The notes: generated from the letters alone by a model not told the origin. A stretch of 64,000 bases of DNA from Streptococcus sp. LQJ-218 (GCF_003428885.1 NZ_QQRU01000004.1:1-64000), one strand, 5' to 3'. Counted from the stretch's first letter, positions 27,235 to 36,911 are shown. Numbers and translations: made by a program.

Positions 27235-27880
27235 ACATGTAATAAACAATAGCAATATATTGGAGGGCAGATGCTGCTAGGATAAAGAGATGCCAAATCA
27301 TGTGGAAATAAGGTTTTTTCTTGGCGTAAAATCCAGCTCCAACTGTATAACAGAGTCCGCCAGTTACCATAAGACTCCAGAAAATTGGTGTCGTTTGACT
27401 GATAATGACAGGAATGATAGCCAGAACCAACCAGCCCATAATCAGGTAAAGAGCAAGGCTAAATTTCTCATTGACTTTTTTAGCAAAGATTTTATAGAGA
27501 ATACCAAAGATGGTCGTTCCCCATTGGATGGCAATAATCAGATAGCCAAACCAGTTATTCATTAAGGTCAAGACGACGGGCGTGTATGAGCCAGCAATGG
27601 CAACATAAATCATAGAATGATCAATGATTCTCAAGACGAATTTATGGGTCGAACCATAGGCCATAGAGTGGTAAATAGTCGATGATAGAAACATGAGAAA
27701 GAGACTAATAATGAAAATCGAAACTCCGATAGATGATAAAAATCCGTGTGCTTCATAAGTATAGGTGGATGAAATAGGCAGTAAGATGAGCATGATGACT
27801 GCACCTACGGCATGGGTCACACTATTAGCAATCTCCTCTCCAAAACTGAGTTGTTTGCTGAGTTTAAGACTAGTGTTCAT
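27233..27880 (-). CDS. Hemolysin III / PAQR family membrane protein
   Basis: The 215-residue protein has seven predicted membrane segments and HlyIII motifs: EEIANSVTHAVGA at the N-terminus, SSTIYHSMAYG near 70, DHSMIYVAIAGSYTP near 90, and HMIWHLFILAAS at the end. The spaced Ser/His/Asp residues are the metal-binding, hydrolase-like set of the family. Its role is uncertain; the hemolysin name is historical. The start shares a base with the stop of the DUF1836 gene upstream, so the two are coupled. Confidence 0.9.
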   Translation of the reverse strand: MNTSLKLSKQLSFGEEIANSVTHAVGAVIMLILLPISSTYTYEAHGFLSSIGVSIFIISLFLMFLSSTIYHSMAYGSTHKFVLRIIDHSMIYVAIAGSYTPVVLTLMNNWFGYLIIAIQWGTTIFGILYKIFAKKVNEKFSLALYLIMGWLVLAIIPVIISQTTPIFWSLMVTGGLCYTVGAGFYAKKKPYFHMIWHLFILAASALQYIAIVYYM

Positions 27881-28323
27881 TAGATTTCCTCCTCTTGAGT
27901 AGGATGGATTAAGGCTAGAGTTTGATGATAGAGTTTAACAGTTTGGCATCTAGTTTGGATGATAGGGTTAGCTGGGTCAATACCTTGGTTCATGTAGTCC
28001 ACAAAAGCATCATAGAGTTGGTCTGAATTTGCTTGAGTTTGGAGCGTATTCAGTGTCTGAGCTATTTCTTGGATAGAAAATACTGACTTGAGGGTTGTGA
28101 TAGCAATCAGACGGGCAATCTGTTGGCGTTGGTATTTTTTCTTGTCGGGCTTTGGTAGGTAACCATGTTTGACATAATTGTTGACCATGGATGCTGTTAG
28201 GCCCTTGTCTTTATCAGGAGAGATAGGGGCGCAGACCTGATTGACATAGAGCAACACCTGGTCCAGATAGAGGTCAATGTTTGGAATTTCTGACCATTTT
28301 GGGTAAGAAAAGGTAGCTTTCAT
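27880..28323 (-). CDS. DUF1836 domain protein
   Basis: The 147-residue protein matches the DUF1836 family: YPKWSEIPNIDLYLDQVL, then LTASMVNNYVKHGYLPKPDK, a helix-turn-helix-like segment as in MerR N-termini. It may be a DNA-binding protein. It is the first gene of a two-gene unit with hlyIII. A target is not evident. Confidence 0.85.
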   Translation of the reverse strand: MKATFSYPKWSEIPNIDLYLDQVLLYVNQVCAPISPDKDKGLTASMVNNYVKHGYLPKPDKKKYQRQQIARLIAITTLKSVFSIQEIAQTLNTLQTQANSDQLYDAFVDYMNQGIDPANPIIQTRCQTVKLYHQTLALIHPTQEEEI

Positions 28324-28457
28324 TTTTAACTCCTTTTTATCTAGTTTTAATAACTAGATTATAAAACAACAAAAACAGAAAGTCAAGTTTTAACTGCTTG
28401 TAGAAAGACTTAAATTATGCTATGATGGGAGAAACTAGTCAGAAATGAGGAGAAAAG

Positions 28458-28952
28458 ATGGAGATTCGTTTAGCTTTTCCAAATGAAGTAGATGCCATCA
28501 TGCAGGTGATGGAGGATGCTAAAAAATGTTTAGCAGATGCTGGTAGTGACCAGTGGCAAAATGGTTATCCAAATGCTGATATTATTATTGAGGATATTAT
28601 CTCGGGCCAAGCCTACGTAGCCTTGGAAGAGGGAGAATTACTAGCTTATGCAGCTGTGACAAAGAGTCCAGAGGCAGCCTATGAAGCCATTTATGAGGGA
28701 GAATGGCAAGCTGGAGAGTCAGAGTATCTAGTTTTTCACCGTATCGCTGTGGCTGCAGATGTGCAGGGACAGGGGGTTGCTCAAACCTTCTTAGAGGGCT
28801 TGATTGAAGGATTTGACTATCTAGATTTTCGTTCAGATACCCATGCTGCAAATAAGGTTATGCAACATATTTTTGAAAAGCTTGGATTTAAACAGGTTGG
28901 TAAAGTGCCTGTTGATGGCGAACGATTGGCCTATCAAAAATTGAAGAAATAA
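28458..28952 (+). CDS. GNAT family N-acetyltransferase
   Basis: The 164-residue protein has the GNAT acetyl-CoA motif VAADVQGQGVAQTFLEGL and the following HAANKVMQHIFEKLGFK block. It starts after GAGGAG. The stop overlaps the start of the next gene (TAATG). The substrate amine is unknown. Confidence 0.88.
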   Translation: MEIRLAFPNEVDAIMQVMEDAKKCLADAGSDQWQNGYPNADIIIEDIISGQAYVALEEGELLAYAAVTKSPEAAYEAIYEGEWQAGESEYLVFHRIAVAADVQGQGVAQTFLEGLIEGFDYLDFRSDTHAANKVMQHIFEKLGFKQVGKVPVDGERLAYQKLKK

Positions 28953-29470
28953 TGCAAAAGAAGTACGTAAAAACACTCTATTCTTCGCCAATTGGCTCCC
29001 TTTCCCTCGTAGCTGATGACCATCATTTGTATGGCATTTGGGTGCAGGAGCAGAAGCATTTTGAGAGGGGACTAGGAGATGAGACGATAGAAGAAGTTGT
29101 TAATCATCCCATTTTAGCCCCAGTTATTGCTTGCTTAGATGCTTACTTTAAAGGCAAATCTCAGGATTTATCCGACTTGCCCTTGGCGCCAATTGGAACG
29201 GATTTTGAAAAGCGAGTTTGGTCCTATTTACAAGGAATTCCTTATGGTCAGACAGTGACCTATGGACAAATAGCTCGAGAGCTACAAGTGGATTCTGCTC
29301 AAGCAATTGGTGGGGCGGTAGGACGCAATCCGTGGTCTATCTTAGTACCTTGTCATCGGGTGCTGGGAGCTGGCAAGCGTCTGACAGGTTATGCTGCAGG
29401 AGTGGAAAAGAAAGCTTGGCTCTTGGAGCATGAAGGTGCAGATTTTAAAGAGATAAACAATAGAAAGTGA
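28952..29470 (+). CDS. ogt: Methylated-DNA--protein-cysteine methyltransferase
   Basis: This 172-residue suicide repair protein moves alkyl groups from O6-alkylguanine to its own cysteine. The active site is LVPCHRVLGAGKRLTGYAAG, and the helix-turn-helix part PYGQTVTYGQIARELQ precedes it. The gene overlaps the GNAT gene before it and the Spx-like gene after it. Confidence 0.94.
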   Translation: MQKKYVKTLYSSPIGSLSLVADDHHLYGIWVQEQKHFERGLGDETIEEVVNHPILAPVIACLDAYFKGKSQDLSDLPLAPIGTDFEKRVWSYLQGIPYGQTVTYGQIARELQVDSAQAIGGAVGRNPWSILVPCHRVLGAGKRLTGYAAGVEKKAWLLEHEGADFKEINNRK

Positions 29471-29475
29471 AATAT

Positions 29476-29832
29476 ATGTTAGAATTTATCGAATACCCAA
29501 AATGTTCAACTTGTAAAAAAGCAAAACAAGAATTAAACCAACTCGGTATGGACTACAAAGCCGTTCACATCGTCGAAGAAACACCCAGCCAAGAGGTCAT
29601 TTTAAACTGGTTAGAAACCTCAGGGTTCGAACTAAAGCAATTTTTCAACACCAGTGGAATCAAATACCGTGAATTAGGGCTAAAAGATAAGGTAGGAAGT
29701 CTGTCAAATCAAGAAGCAGCCGAGTTGCTAGCAAGTGATGGTATGTTGTTAAAACGGCCGATTTTAGTAGAAAATGGAACTGTTAAGCAAATCGGTTATC
29801 GAAAAGCTTATGAAGAATTGGGATTGAAATAG
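29476..29832 (+). CDS. ArsC/Spx family protein
   Basis: The protein (about 118 residues from ATG 29476) has a thioredoxin fold with CxxC at 10-13 in YPKCSTCKKAKQEL and the ArsC-type KRPILVENG block. It differs from true Spx, which is longer, and resembles the YusI/ArsC-like branch of redox proteins. A GTG at 29467 that overlaps the ogt stop is an alternative start; neither has a strong ribosome binding site. It ends the GNAT-ogt unit. Confidence 0.85.
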   Translation: MLEFIEYPKCSTCKKAKQELNQLGMDYKAVHIVEETPSQEVILNWLETSGFELKQFFNTSGIKYRELGLKDKVGSLSNQEAAELLASDGMLLKRPILVENGTVKQIGYRKAYEELGLK

Positions 29833-29989
29833 TTTTTATCTATCTCTTTGATAGATAAAATATATAACCTCCCTGTTTCAAAGTATGATAAACTAGTAGG
29901 TAGACAAAGTCTGTACCTAACCGTAGCAAATAATTTCATTGACGGCAGAAGTATGGTAGAATGAATCATTATCAGGAGAGGATGTTTTT

Positions 29990-30790
29990 ATGAATGTTAT
30001 AACGATTTTAGCATCAGATTGGTACCAAAACTTGATGCAATTGATTCCGGATGGCAAGCTTTTTAGCCTGCGTTCGGTCTTTGATGGAATTCCAAGAATT
30101 GTCGAAAAACTTCCAACAACGATTATGTTGACCATTGGTGGTGCCTTTTTTGGCTTGGTTTTAGCACTTCTTTTTGCCATTGTAAAAATCAATCGTGTCA
30201 AGATTTTATATCCCTTGCAGGCCTTCTTTGTTAGTTTCTTAAAAGGGACACCGATTTTGGTGCAACTCATGTTGACCTACTACGGAATTCCGTTGGCTTT
30301 AAAAGCCCTCAATCAGCAATGGGGTACTGGTCTCAACATTAATGCGATTCCAGCAGCAGCTTTTGCGATTGTCGCCTTTGCCTTTAATGAGGCAGCTTAT
30401 GCTAGTGAAACCATTCGTGCAGCTATCCTCTCAGTCAATCCTGGTGAGATTGAGGCGGCACGCAGTCTGGGTATGACCCGAGCACAAGTTTATCGACGAG
30501 TGATTATTCCAAATGCGGCAGTTGTGGCGATTCCAACCTTAATCAATTCCCTAATTGGTTTGACAAAAGGAACTTCTCTAGCCTTTAGTGCGGGTGTTGT
30601 GGAAGTCTTTGCCCAAGCTCAGATTTTGGGTGGAGCTGATTATCGTTATTTTGAGCGCTTTATCTCAGTTGCCCTTGTATATTGGGTAGTCAATATTGGA
30701 ATTGAAAGCCTCGGACGTTTCATCGAGAGAAAAATGGCTATTTCTGCACCAGATACAGTGCAATCAGATGTGAAAGGAGACCTTCGTTAA
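29990..30790 (+). CDS. Polar amino acid ABC transporter permease
   Basis: The 266-residue membrane protein carries the HisM/ArtQ-type signature KLPTTIMLTIGGAFFGL and KGTPILVQLMLTYYG, and the EAA loop GEIEAARSLGMTRAQVYRRVI that contacts the ATPase. About five membrane segments are visible. The next gene encodes its ATPase and overlaps by one base. No substrate-binding protein gene is next to it. Cystine, glutamine or another polar amino acid is possible. Confidence 0.92.
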   Translation: MNVITILASDWYQNLMQLIPDGKLFSLRSVFDGIPRIVEKLPTTIMLTIGGAFFGLVLALLFAIVKINRVKILYPLQAFFVSFLKGTPILVQLMLTYYGIPLALKALNQQWGTGLNINAIPAAAFAIVAFAFNEAAYASETIRAAILSVNPGEIEAARSLGMTRAQVYRRVIIPNAAVVAIPTLINSLIGLTKGTSLAFSAGVVEVFAQAQILGGADYRYFERFISVALVYWVVNIGIESLGRFIERKMAISAPDTVQSDVKGDLR

Positions 30791-31533
30791 TGATTAAGAT
30801 TTCGAATTTAAGCAAATCCTTTTCAGGACAGACAGTCTTGGATCATCTGAATTTGGATATTCAAAAAGGGGAAGTTGTAGCCTTGATTGGTTCTTCAGGA
30901 GCTGGAAAATCAACCTTCCTTCGCAGTCTCAATTATCTTGAAACACCTGATAGTGGCTCTATTCAAATTGATGATTTTTCAGTTGATTTTTCTAAAATCA
31001 CTCAAGAAGAAATCCTTGCTCTACGCCGTAAGCTTTCCATGGTTTTTCAACAGTTTAATTTGTTTGAACGCCGCACAGCACTTGATAATGTGAAAGAAGG
31101 CTTGGTTGTTGTCAAGAAATTATCTGACCAAGAAGCGACTAAGATTGCCAAGGAAGAGTTGGCTAAGGTTGGGCTTTCTGACCGTGAAAACCATTATCCT
31201 CGCCATTTATCGGGTGGACAAAAGCAACGGGTTGCCCTAGCGCGTGCGCTTGCTATGAAACCAGATGTCTTGCTCTTAGACGAACCAACTTCGGCCCTTG
31301 ACCCAGAATTGGTCGGCGAAGTAGAGAAGTCTATTGCAGATGCTGCTAAGTCAGGTCAAACCATGATTTTGGTCAGTCATGACATATCCTTTGTAGCCCA
31401 AGTGGCTGATAAGATTCTTTTTTTAGATAAGGGGAAAATCATTGAGTCTGGAACACCGGATGAGATTATCAACCATCCTAAAGAAGAGCGGACAAAAGAA
31501 TTCTTCGCTAGTTACAAACGAGCTTATATTTGA
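30790..31533 (+). CDS. Polar amino acid ABC transporter ATP-binding protein
   Basis: The 247-residue ATPase has GSSGAGKST, VFQQFNLFERRT, LSGGQKQRVALARAL and VLLLDEPTSALDPE. Its start overlaps the permease stop, so they are made together for amino acid uptake. Confidence 0.94.
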   Translation: MIKISNLSKSFSGQTVLDHLNLDIQKGEVVALIGSSGAGKSTFLRSLNYLETPDSGSIQIDDFSVDFSKITQEEILALRRKLSMVFQQFNLFERRTALDNVKEGLVVVKKLSDQEATKIAKEELAKVGLSDRENHYPRHLSGGQKQRVALARALAMKPDVLLLDEPTSALDPELVGEVEKSIADAAKSGQTMILVSHDISFVAQVADKILFLDKGKIIESGTPDEIINHPKEERTKEFFASYKRAYI

Positions 31534-31549
31534 TATAATAGATAAAGGA

Positions 31550-31584
31550 AAACTCAGTTAGCTGGACTAGCTGAGTTTACTCTT
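31550..31584 (+). terminator. Terminator after the amino acid ABC operon
   Basis: AAACTCAG/CTGAGTTT stem followed by a weak T-rich stretch. Confidence 0.6.
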
Positions 31585-31598
31585 TAAAAAAGATAGAA

Positions 31599-31835
31599 AT
31601 GAGAGAAATCATGCTACTGCAACTATTTTCTTTATATTTCGAGAGTTTGATCTTGACCACCATCCTCGTCTTGATTTTTTTAGGGATTTGGATTGGATTG
31701 AGAGCCCTGTCGGGAGTGGATAAGACAGCTAAAGCTCGCCAAGCCCATCTCTATGATATGATTATGATTGGGATCTTGGTTGTTCCAGTATTATCCTTTG
31801 CGGTTATGAGTTTAATTCTTGTTTTCAAGGCATAA
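31599..31835 (+). CDS. DUF4059 small membrane protein
   Basis: The 78-residue protein has two membrane segments (LILTTILVLIFLGIWIGL and MIMIGILVVPVLSFAVMSLI) around a short basic loop, the pattern of streptococcal DUF4059. ATG 31611 is an alternative start with a GAGAG site. It is conserved before trxB in the mitis group as I recall. Function unknown. Confidence 0.75.
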   Translation: MREIMLLQLFSLYFESLILTTILVLIFLGIWIGLRALSGVDKTAKARQAHLYDMIMIGILVVPVLSFAVMSLILVFKA

Positions 31836-31900
31836 TCCTTGCTTGATTGACAAGAAAGAGTTAGAATAAAGATAGTTACAACAAGAAAGAAGGAAACTAT

Positions 31901-32812
31901 ATGTACGATACTATTATTATCGGAGCTGGACCTGCAGGGATGACTGCAGCCTTGTATGCCGCTCGAAGCAATCTCAAAGTAGGTTTGATTGAAGGTGGTC
32001 TGCCAGGTGGTCAGATGAATAATACATCGGATATCGAAAATTACCCAGGATACGCTAATATTAGTGGGCCAGAATTGGCAGAAAAGATGTTTGAACCGCT
32101 TGAAAATCTTGGTGTTGAGCACATTTATGGCTATGTTCAAAATGTTGAAGACCATGGTGATTTTAAGAAAGTGATGACAGATGACCAAACATATGAAACA
32201 CGTACAGTTATCGTAGCGACTGGCTCTAAACACCGTCCTTTGGGAGTGCCTGGAGAAGAAGAACTGAACAGTCGTGGTGTTTCTTACTGTGCTGTGTGTG
32301 ATGGTGCTTTCTTCCGTGACCAAGATTTGTTGGTAGTCGGTGGTGGAGATTCAGCTGTCGAAGAAGCCCTCTTCTTAACTCGCTTTGCTAAGACTGTTAC
32401 CATTGTTCACCGTCGTGACCAACTTCGTGCCCAAAAGGTTTTACAAGACCGCGCCTTTGCGAATGAGAAAATCAGCTTTATCTGGGATTCTGTAGTCAAG
32501 GAAATCAAGGGTGAAAACCGAGTAGAATCTGTCGTACTTGAAAATGTGAAAACAGGTCAAGTGACAGAACAAGCCTTCGGTGGCGTCTTTATCTATGTTG
32601 GCTTGGACCCTCTTAGTGACTTTGTTAAAGAATTGAATATTCAAGACCAAGCAGGCTGGATTGTGACAGATAACCACATGAAAACTGCAGTTGATGGTAT
32701 CTTTGCAGTTGGAGATGTTCGCTTGAAAGACCTTCGCCAAGTAACAACAGCAGTTGGAGATGGAGCGATCGCTGGTCAAGAGGCCTACAAGTTTATCACC
32801 GAACATAGTTAA
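31901..32812 (+). CDS. trxB: Thioredoxin reductase
   Basis: The 303-residue FAD enzyme reduces thioredoxin with NADPH. It has the FAD motif IIGAGPAGMTAALYAARS, the redox pair CAVC in SYCAVCDGAFF, the NADPH motif VVGGGDSAVEEALFL, and the closing GIFAVGDVRLKDLRQ. A BOX element begins in its stop codon. Confidence 0.96.
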   Translation: MYDTIIIGAGPAGMTAALYAARSNLKVGLIEGGLPGGQMNNTSDIENYPGYANISGPELAEKMFEPLENLGVEHIYGYVQNVEDHGDFKKVMTDDQTYETRTVIVATGSKHRPLGVPGEEELNSRGVSYCAVCDGAFFRDQDLLVVGGGDSAVEEALFLTRFAKTVTIVHRRDQLRAQKVLQDRAFANEKISFIWDSVVKEIKGENRVESVVLENVKTGQVTEQAFGGVFIYVGLDPLSDFVKELNIQDQAGWIVTDNHMKTAVDGIFAVGDVRLKDLRQVTTAVGDGAIAGQEAYKFITEHS

Positions 32813-33142
32813 TACACTTCGAAAATCTCTTCAAACCACGTCAGCTTTGCTTTGCCGTATATATGTTACTGACTTCGTCAGTCTTATCTACAACCTCAAA
32901 GCAGTGCATTGAGCTGACTTCGTCAGTTCTATCCACAATCTCAAAGCAGTGCATTGAGCTGACTTCGTCAGTTCTATCCACAATCTCAAAGCAGTGCATT
33001 GAGCTGACTTCGTCAGTTCTATCCACAACCTCAAAAACAGTGTTTTGAGCTGACTTCGTCAGTTTTATCTATACCCTCAAAACAGTGTTTTGAGCTGTCT
33101 ACAGCTAGCTTCCTAGTTTGCTCTTTGATTTTGATTGAGTAT
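32812..33142 (+). repeat. Large BOX element (boxA-boxB5-boxC)
   Basis: It opens ATACACTTCGAAAATCTCTT inside the trxB stop and closes TTTGATTTTGATTGAGTAT. Five boxB copies of about 45 bp lie in tandem, each with CTGACTTCGTCAG and a CAAAGCAGTG-type palindrome. Copies two to four are nearly identical. Confidence 0.95.
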
Positions 33143-33148
33143 AATCAT

Positions 33149-33184
33149 AAAAAAGTTTCCAATCAGATGACTGGAAACTTTTTT
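33149..33184. terminator. Bidirectional terminator between trxB/BOX and rlmB
   Basis: A 13-bp stem AAAAAAGTTTCCA/TGGAAACTTTTTT serves both convergent units. Confidence 0.85.
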
Positions 33185-33911
33185 ATAGTCTATTTCGAAA
33201 AACTTCGTACATGAGAATGGCTGCAGCAACACTGGCATTGAGACTTTGAACATGTCCATTCATAGGAATAGTGATCATCTCATCAACCTGTTTTTTGATG
33301 TTGCTAGAGATGCCTTTTCCTTCATTTCCGATGATGAGGGCAATTTTCCCTTTTGTATTCCACTTGTGGCAAGGAGTTCCATTCATATCTGTTCCAAAGG
33401 TCCAGAAGCCTTCATCCTTGAGTTTGTCTAGAGTTTGGCTCAGATTGGTCACTCGAGTGATTGGAACATGCTCAATAGCACCTGTGGCCGTTTTGGCAAC
33501 GACAGGAGTAACTCCGACAGCACGGTGCTTGGGAATGATGACACCTGAAACGTTGGTTGCATCGGCGGTTCGCAAGATAGAACCTAGGTTATGAGGGTCA
33601 GTTAGGCCATCCAGAATCAATAGCAAAGGATTTTCTTCTTGGCGTGTTTTTGTAAGGATGTGATCTAGCTCGCTATAGGCAAATTCGGACACTCGTAGAA
33701 CAAAACCTTGGTGAACAGCACCTTCAGTCATCTCAGAGAGGGATTTTTTTGAAGTCCAAGAAATGGACACCTTCTTTTCTGTAGCTAATTCCTTGACTTT
33801 CTCAAGATTCTTACCTCGGAGATCTTCTTGGAGGTAGAGTTTGTTTCCTGTGTTTGCAAGGAGGGCTTCGGTAACGGCGTGGACGCCATAGACAATATCA
33901 TTTGTTTTCAT
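33183..33911 (-). CDS. rlmB: 23S rRNA 2'-O-ribose methyltransferase, TrmH/RlmB family
   Basis: The 242-residue SPOUT enzyme methylates a guanosine ribose in 23S rRNA. It starts MKTNDIVYGVHAVTEAL and has the three SPOUT motifs: DPHNLGSILRTADA, LIIGNEGKGIS, and IPMNGHVQSLNASVAAAILMYE. I chose the start at 33911 because this is the family N-terminus. The symbol is by resemblance, since TrmH-like paralogues occur. Confidence 0.9.
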   Translation of the reverse strand: MKTNDIVYGVHAVTEALLANTGNKLYLQEDLRGKNLEKVKELATEKKVSISWTSKKSLSEMTEGAVHQGFVLRVSEFAYSELDHILTKTRQEENPLLLILDGLTDPHNLGSILRTADATNVSGVIIPKHRAVGVTPVVAKTATGAIEHVPITRVTNLSQTLDKLKDEGFWTFGTDMNGTPCHKWNTKGKIALIIGNEGKGISSNIKKQVDEMITIPMNGHVQSLNASVAAAILMYEVFRNRL

Positions 33912-33955
33912 GCCTCTATTATAACACAAAACCCCGTCTTGCAACGGGATTTTCT

Positions 33956-34567
33956 TTATTCTAGAATCAGTAAACCATCTTTAACTGCAAATGGGTCTTT
34001 TTCATTGATACGATCGTAAAACATGATACCGTTGATGTGGTCAATTTCATGCTGAACAACGATGGAGTTGTAGCCTTTAAGTTTGATGCGGTGTTTTTCT
34101 CCATCCTTGTCAAAGTAGTCAACAGTAACTCGGGCATGGCGAACTACATAGCCAGGCACGTTACGGTCAACAGACAGGCAGCCTTCTCCTTCACCAAGCG
34201 CAGCGTCTTGAACCGAGTGAGAGACGATTTTTGGATTGTACATAATGGCTTGTAAGTCGTAGGCTTCCTCTGGAGTTTCACCTTCTTCGACAATATTAGG
34301 CACCAAAACAGCGATAATACGTTTTGAGATATCTAATTGAGGAGCGGCCAGTCCAACACCACCTCGGAGTCCCATTTTTTCAGCCATGACAGGATCTTGG
34401 GAATGTTTGAGGAATTGCATCATCTTTTCACCTAGGATGATTTCTTGGTCAGATAGGGGGAAAGTGACTTCCTCGGCAACTGCGCGTAGAGTTGGGTTTC
34501 CTTCGCGGATAATATCGTTCATATCAATTAAGTGAGCAGCTTTTGTAATACGTTCTATTGCAGACAT
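33956..34567 (-). CDS. def: Peptide deformylase
   Basis: The 203-residue metalloenzyme removes the formyl group from nascent proteins. Motifs are [14 protein letters not shown] and [15 protein letters not shown], which bind the metal. The length fits type II deformylases of Gram-positives. The start [11 protein letters not shown] at 34567 follows GAAAGGAGAGAA. Confidence 0.95.
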   Translation of the reverse strand: MSAIERITKAAHLIDMNDIIREGNPTLRAVAEEVTFPLSDQEIILGEKMMQFLKHSQDPVMAEKMGLRGGVGLAAPQLDISKRIIAVLVPNIVEEGETPEEAYDLQAIMYNPKIVSHSVQDAALGEGEGCLSVDRNVPGYVVRHARVTVDYFDKDGEKHRIKLKGYNSIVVQHEIDHINGIMFYDRINEKDPFAVKDGLLILE

Positions 34568-34741
34568 TTTCTCTCCTTTCATTACCTCTACATGATATCA
34601 CAAAATGACAAGGATTGAAAGTATTACAGACTTTAGGATTTATAGAAAATAGATACGAAGTTCAATTCAATTGTGAAAGAATTACTTATCTGTGATATAA
34701 TAAAAAGAAAAGGCTTGCATTAGAAAGTAGGGAGAATGAAG

Positions 34742-36061
34742 ATGCAAAGAAGACAAGATAGACATAAACGTGGACCAGTTTTTCGTTTTATGAGGGGTTT
34801 TGTAAACTTTTTTAGGAGTTATCGCAAGTGGAGCAATAAGGGATTTGTGGCCATACTCTTGCTGGCTGTTGCTTTATCAATGGGCTTGGTCTTGTTGTTT
34901 GAAAGCTTCCAAGGAATCCCCTTGACCAGTCAAAAAAAGGATACCATTTCTCAAGAAGGGACTAAGCAAAAGTCTCAGGAGCAGGAAGAGGAAAAAACTG
35001 CCAGAATTATGGCCCACGGGGATTTGCTCTACCACGATGGACTTTTCTTTTCAGCTAAAAAAGAAGACGGCACCTATGACTTTCATGAGAATTTTGAGTA
35101 TGTGACACCTTGGCTTAAGCAAGCAGATTTAGCTATTGGTGACTTTGAAGGAACCATTAATAAGGATCATTATTTGGCAGGTTATCCTCTCTTTAATGCT
35201 CCTGCTGAAGTTATGGACGCCATTAAGGATGCAGGTTATCATGTGCTAGATTTAGCTCATAATCATATTTTGGATTCGCAAATTGAAGGAGTTATTTCAA
35301 CGGCCGATATTATTGAGAAAGCTGGAATCACTCCAATCGGAGTTTATACGCATGAACCACGTGATCAGGCTCCACTGGTCATTAAGGAAGTGAATGGTAT
35401 CAAGGTTGCTCTTTTGGCCTATTCCTATGGATTCAATGGAATTGAGCAGTATATTTCTCAGGAAGACTATAATCGTTATCTTTCAGATTTAAACGAAGAT
35501 AAGATGAAGGCTGAAATTGAACGAGCGGAAAAGGAAGCGGATATCACCATTATCATGCCTCAGATGGGTGTGGAGTATCGCTTGGAACCAACTGAAGAAC
35601 AAAAGGCTCTTTATCACAAGATGATCGATTGGGGAGCGGATATTATCTTTGGGGGTCATCCACACGTAGTTGAGCCATCTGAAATTGTTGAAAAAGATGG
35701 GGATAAGAAACTCATTATCTATTCAATGGGGAACTTCATTTCCAATCAACGGATTGAATCTATGGGAGATGAAGAAAATGCTAAGTGGACTGAACGTGGC
35801 GTGCTTATGGACGTAACCATTAAGAAGAAGGATGGAAAAACAACTATCGGAACAGCTAAAGCTCATCCTACTTGGGTCAATCGAACACCAAAGGGAACCT
35901 TTTCACCAGAAGGCTATCCTTTATATCATTACCAAACCTATATCTTGGAAGATTTTATCGAGGGTGGTAGTCATCGTGACCAGTTAGATGAAGCGACTAA
36001 GGAACGAATTGATACAGCCTATAAAGAAATGAACGAACATGTGGGATTGAAGTGGGATTAG
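34742..36061 (+). CDS. CapA/PgsA-like poly-gamma-glutamate synthesis family protein
   Basis: This protein of about 439 residues has one N-terminal membrane segment (FVAILLLAVALSMGLVLLF) and a large external metallophosphatase-like domain of the CapA family: IMAHGDLLYH, DLAIGDFEGTI, VLDLAHNHILD and FGGHPHVVEP. I prefer ATG 34742 (MQRRQDRHKRGP) because AGGGAG is seven bases upstream; 34736 is the other candidate. The promoter has TTGTGA and TATAAT at 34671-34701. Function in a species without poly-glutamate capsule is not known. Confidence 0.85.
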   Translation: MQRRQDRHKRGPVFRFMRGFVNFFRSYRKWSNKGFVAILLLAVALSMGLVLLFESFQGIPLTSQKKDTISQEGTKQKSQEQEEEKTARIMAHGDLLYHDGLFFSAKKEDGTYDFHENFEYVTPWLKQADLAIGDFEGTINKDHYLAGYPLFNAPAEVMDAIKDAGYHVLDLAHNHILDSQIEGVISTADIIEKAGITPIGVYTHEPRDQAPLVIKEVNGIKVALLAYSYGFNGIEQYISQEDYNRYLSDLNEDKMKAEIERAEKEADITIIMPQMGVEYRLEPTEEQKALYHKMIDWGADIIFGGHPHVVEPSEIVEKDGDKKLIIYSMGNFISNQRIESMGDEENAKWTERGVLMDVTIKKKDGKTTIGTAKAHPTWVNRTPKGTFSPEGYPLYHYQTYILEDFIEGGSHRDQLDEATKERIDTAYKEMNEHVGLKWD

Positions 36062-36082
36062 TTTGAATCCAGAGGAAAGTAA

Positions 36083-36910
36083 ATGACGATTAAAGTAATT
36101 GCGACAGATATGGATGGGACCTTGCTGGATGCTAGAGGTCAGCTTGATCTTCCACGCTTGGAAAAGATTTTAGATCAGTTGGATCAAAGGGGTATTCGTT
36201 TTGTCATCGCGACGGGCAATGAAATTCACCGCATGAGGCAACTATTGAGGCACTTGGTGGATCGAGTGGTTCTGGTTGTTGCTAACGGTGCTCGTATTTT
36301 TGAAAACAATGAATTGATTCAGGCTCAGACGTGGGATGACGCCATTGTTGACAAGGCTTTGGCTCACTTCGAGGATCGAGCCTGTCAGGACCAGTTTGTT
36401 GTAACAGGGATAAAGGGTGGTTTCGTCAAGGAAGGTACGATTTTTACAGACCTTGAAAACTTTATGACTCCAGAAATGATTGAAAAATTCTACCAACGGA
36501 TGCAGTTTGTGGACAAATTAACCTCTGACCTCTTTGGTGGGGTGCTCAAGATGAGTATGGTTGTTGGTGAGGAACGTTTGAGCTCGGTTTTGGAAGAAAT
36601 CAATGACCTCTTTGATGGCCGTGTTCGGGCTGTATCGAGTGGCTATGGTTGCATTGATATTCTTCAAGCTGGAATTCATAAAGCATGGGGCTTGGAAGAA
36701 TTACTCAAACGTTGGAACTTGAGGCCCCAACAAATCATGGCTTTTGGTGACAGTGAAAATGATGTTGAAATGCTTGAAATGGCTGGAATTGCCTATGCGA
36801 TGGAAAATGCTGATGATAAAGCCAAAGCTGTGGCGAGTGCTCTGGCGCCAGCCAACAGCCAAGGAGGAGTATATCAAGTCTTGGAAAACTGGTTAGAAAA
36901 AGGAGAATGA
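36083..36910 (+). CDS. HAD superfamily Cof-type phosphatase
   Basis: The 275-residue protein has HAD motifs TDMDGTLLD at the N-terminus, the threonine motif VIATGNE, and FGDSENDVEML near the C-terminus, with a type IIB cap between. Such enzymes dephosphorylate sugar phosphates or cofactor phosphates. It is two bases from the SGNH hydrolase gene downstream. Confidence 0.92.
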   Translation: MTIKVIATDMDGTLLDARGQLDLPRLEKILDQLDQRGIRFVIATGNEIHRMRQLLRHLVDRVVLVVANGARIFENNELIQAQTWDDAIVDKALAHFEDRACQDQFVVTGIKGGFVKEGTIFTDLENFMTPEMIEKFYQRMQFVDKLTSDLFGGVLKMSMVVGEERLSSVLEEINDLFDGRVRAVSSGYGCIDILQAGIHKAWGLEELLKRWNLRPQQIMAFGDSENDVEMLEMAGIAYAMENADDKAKAVASALAPANSQGGVYQVLENWLEKGE

Positions 36911-36911
36911 A

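Noticed and set aside
31751-32323. 190-residue ORF on the minus strand
   Set aside because: It overlaps trxB and the end of the DUF4059 gene, has no family features and no promoter; it is a shadow frame.
32841-33048. Two 61-residue ORFs on opposite strands with repeated peptides, looking like a repeat protein or CRISPR-like array
   Set aside because: They lie wholly in the boxB repeats of a BOX element; 45-bp direct repeats without unique spacers are not a CRISPR.
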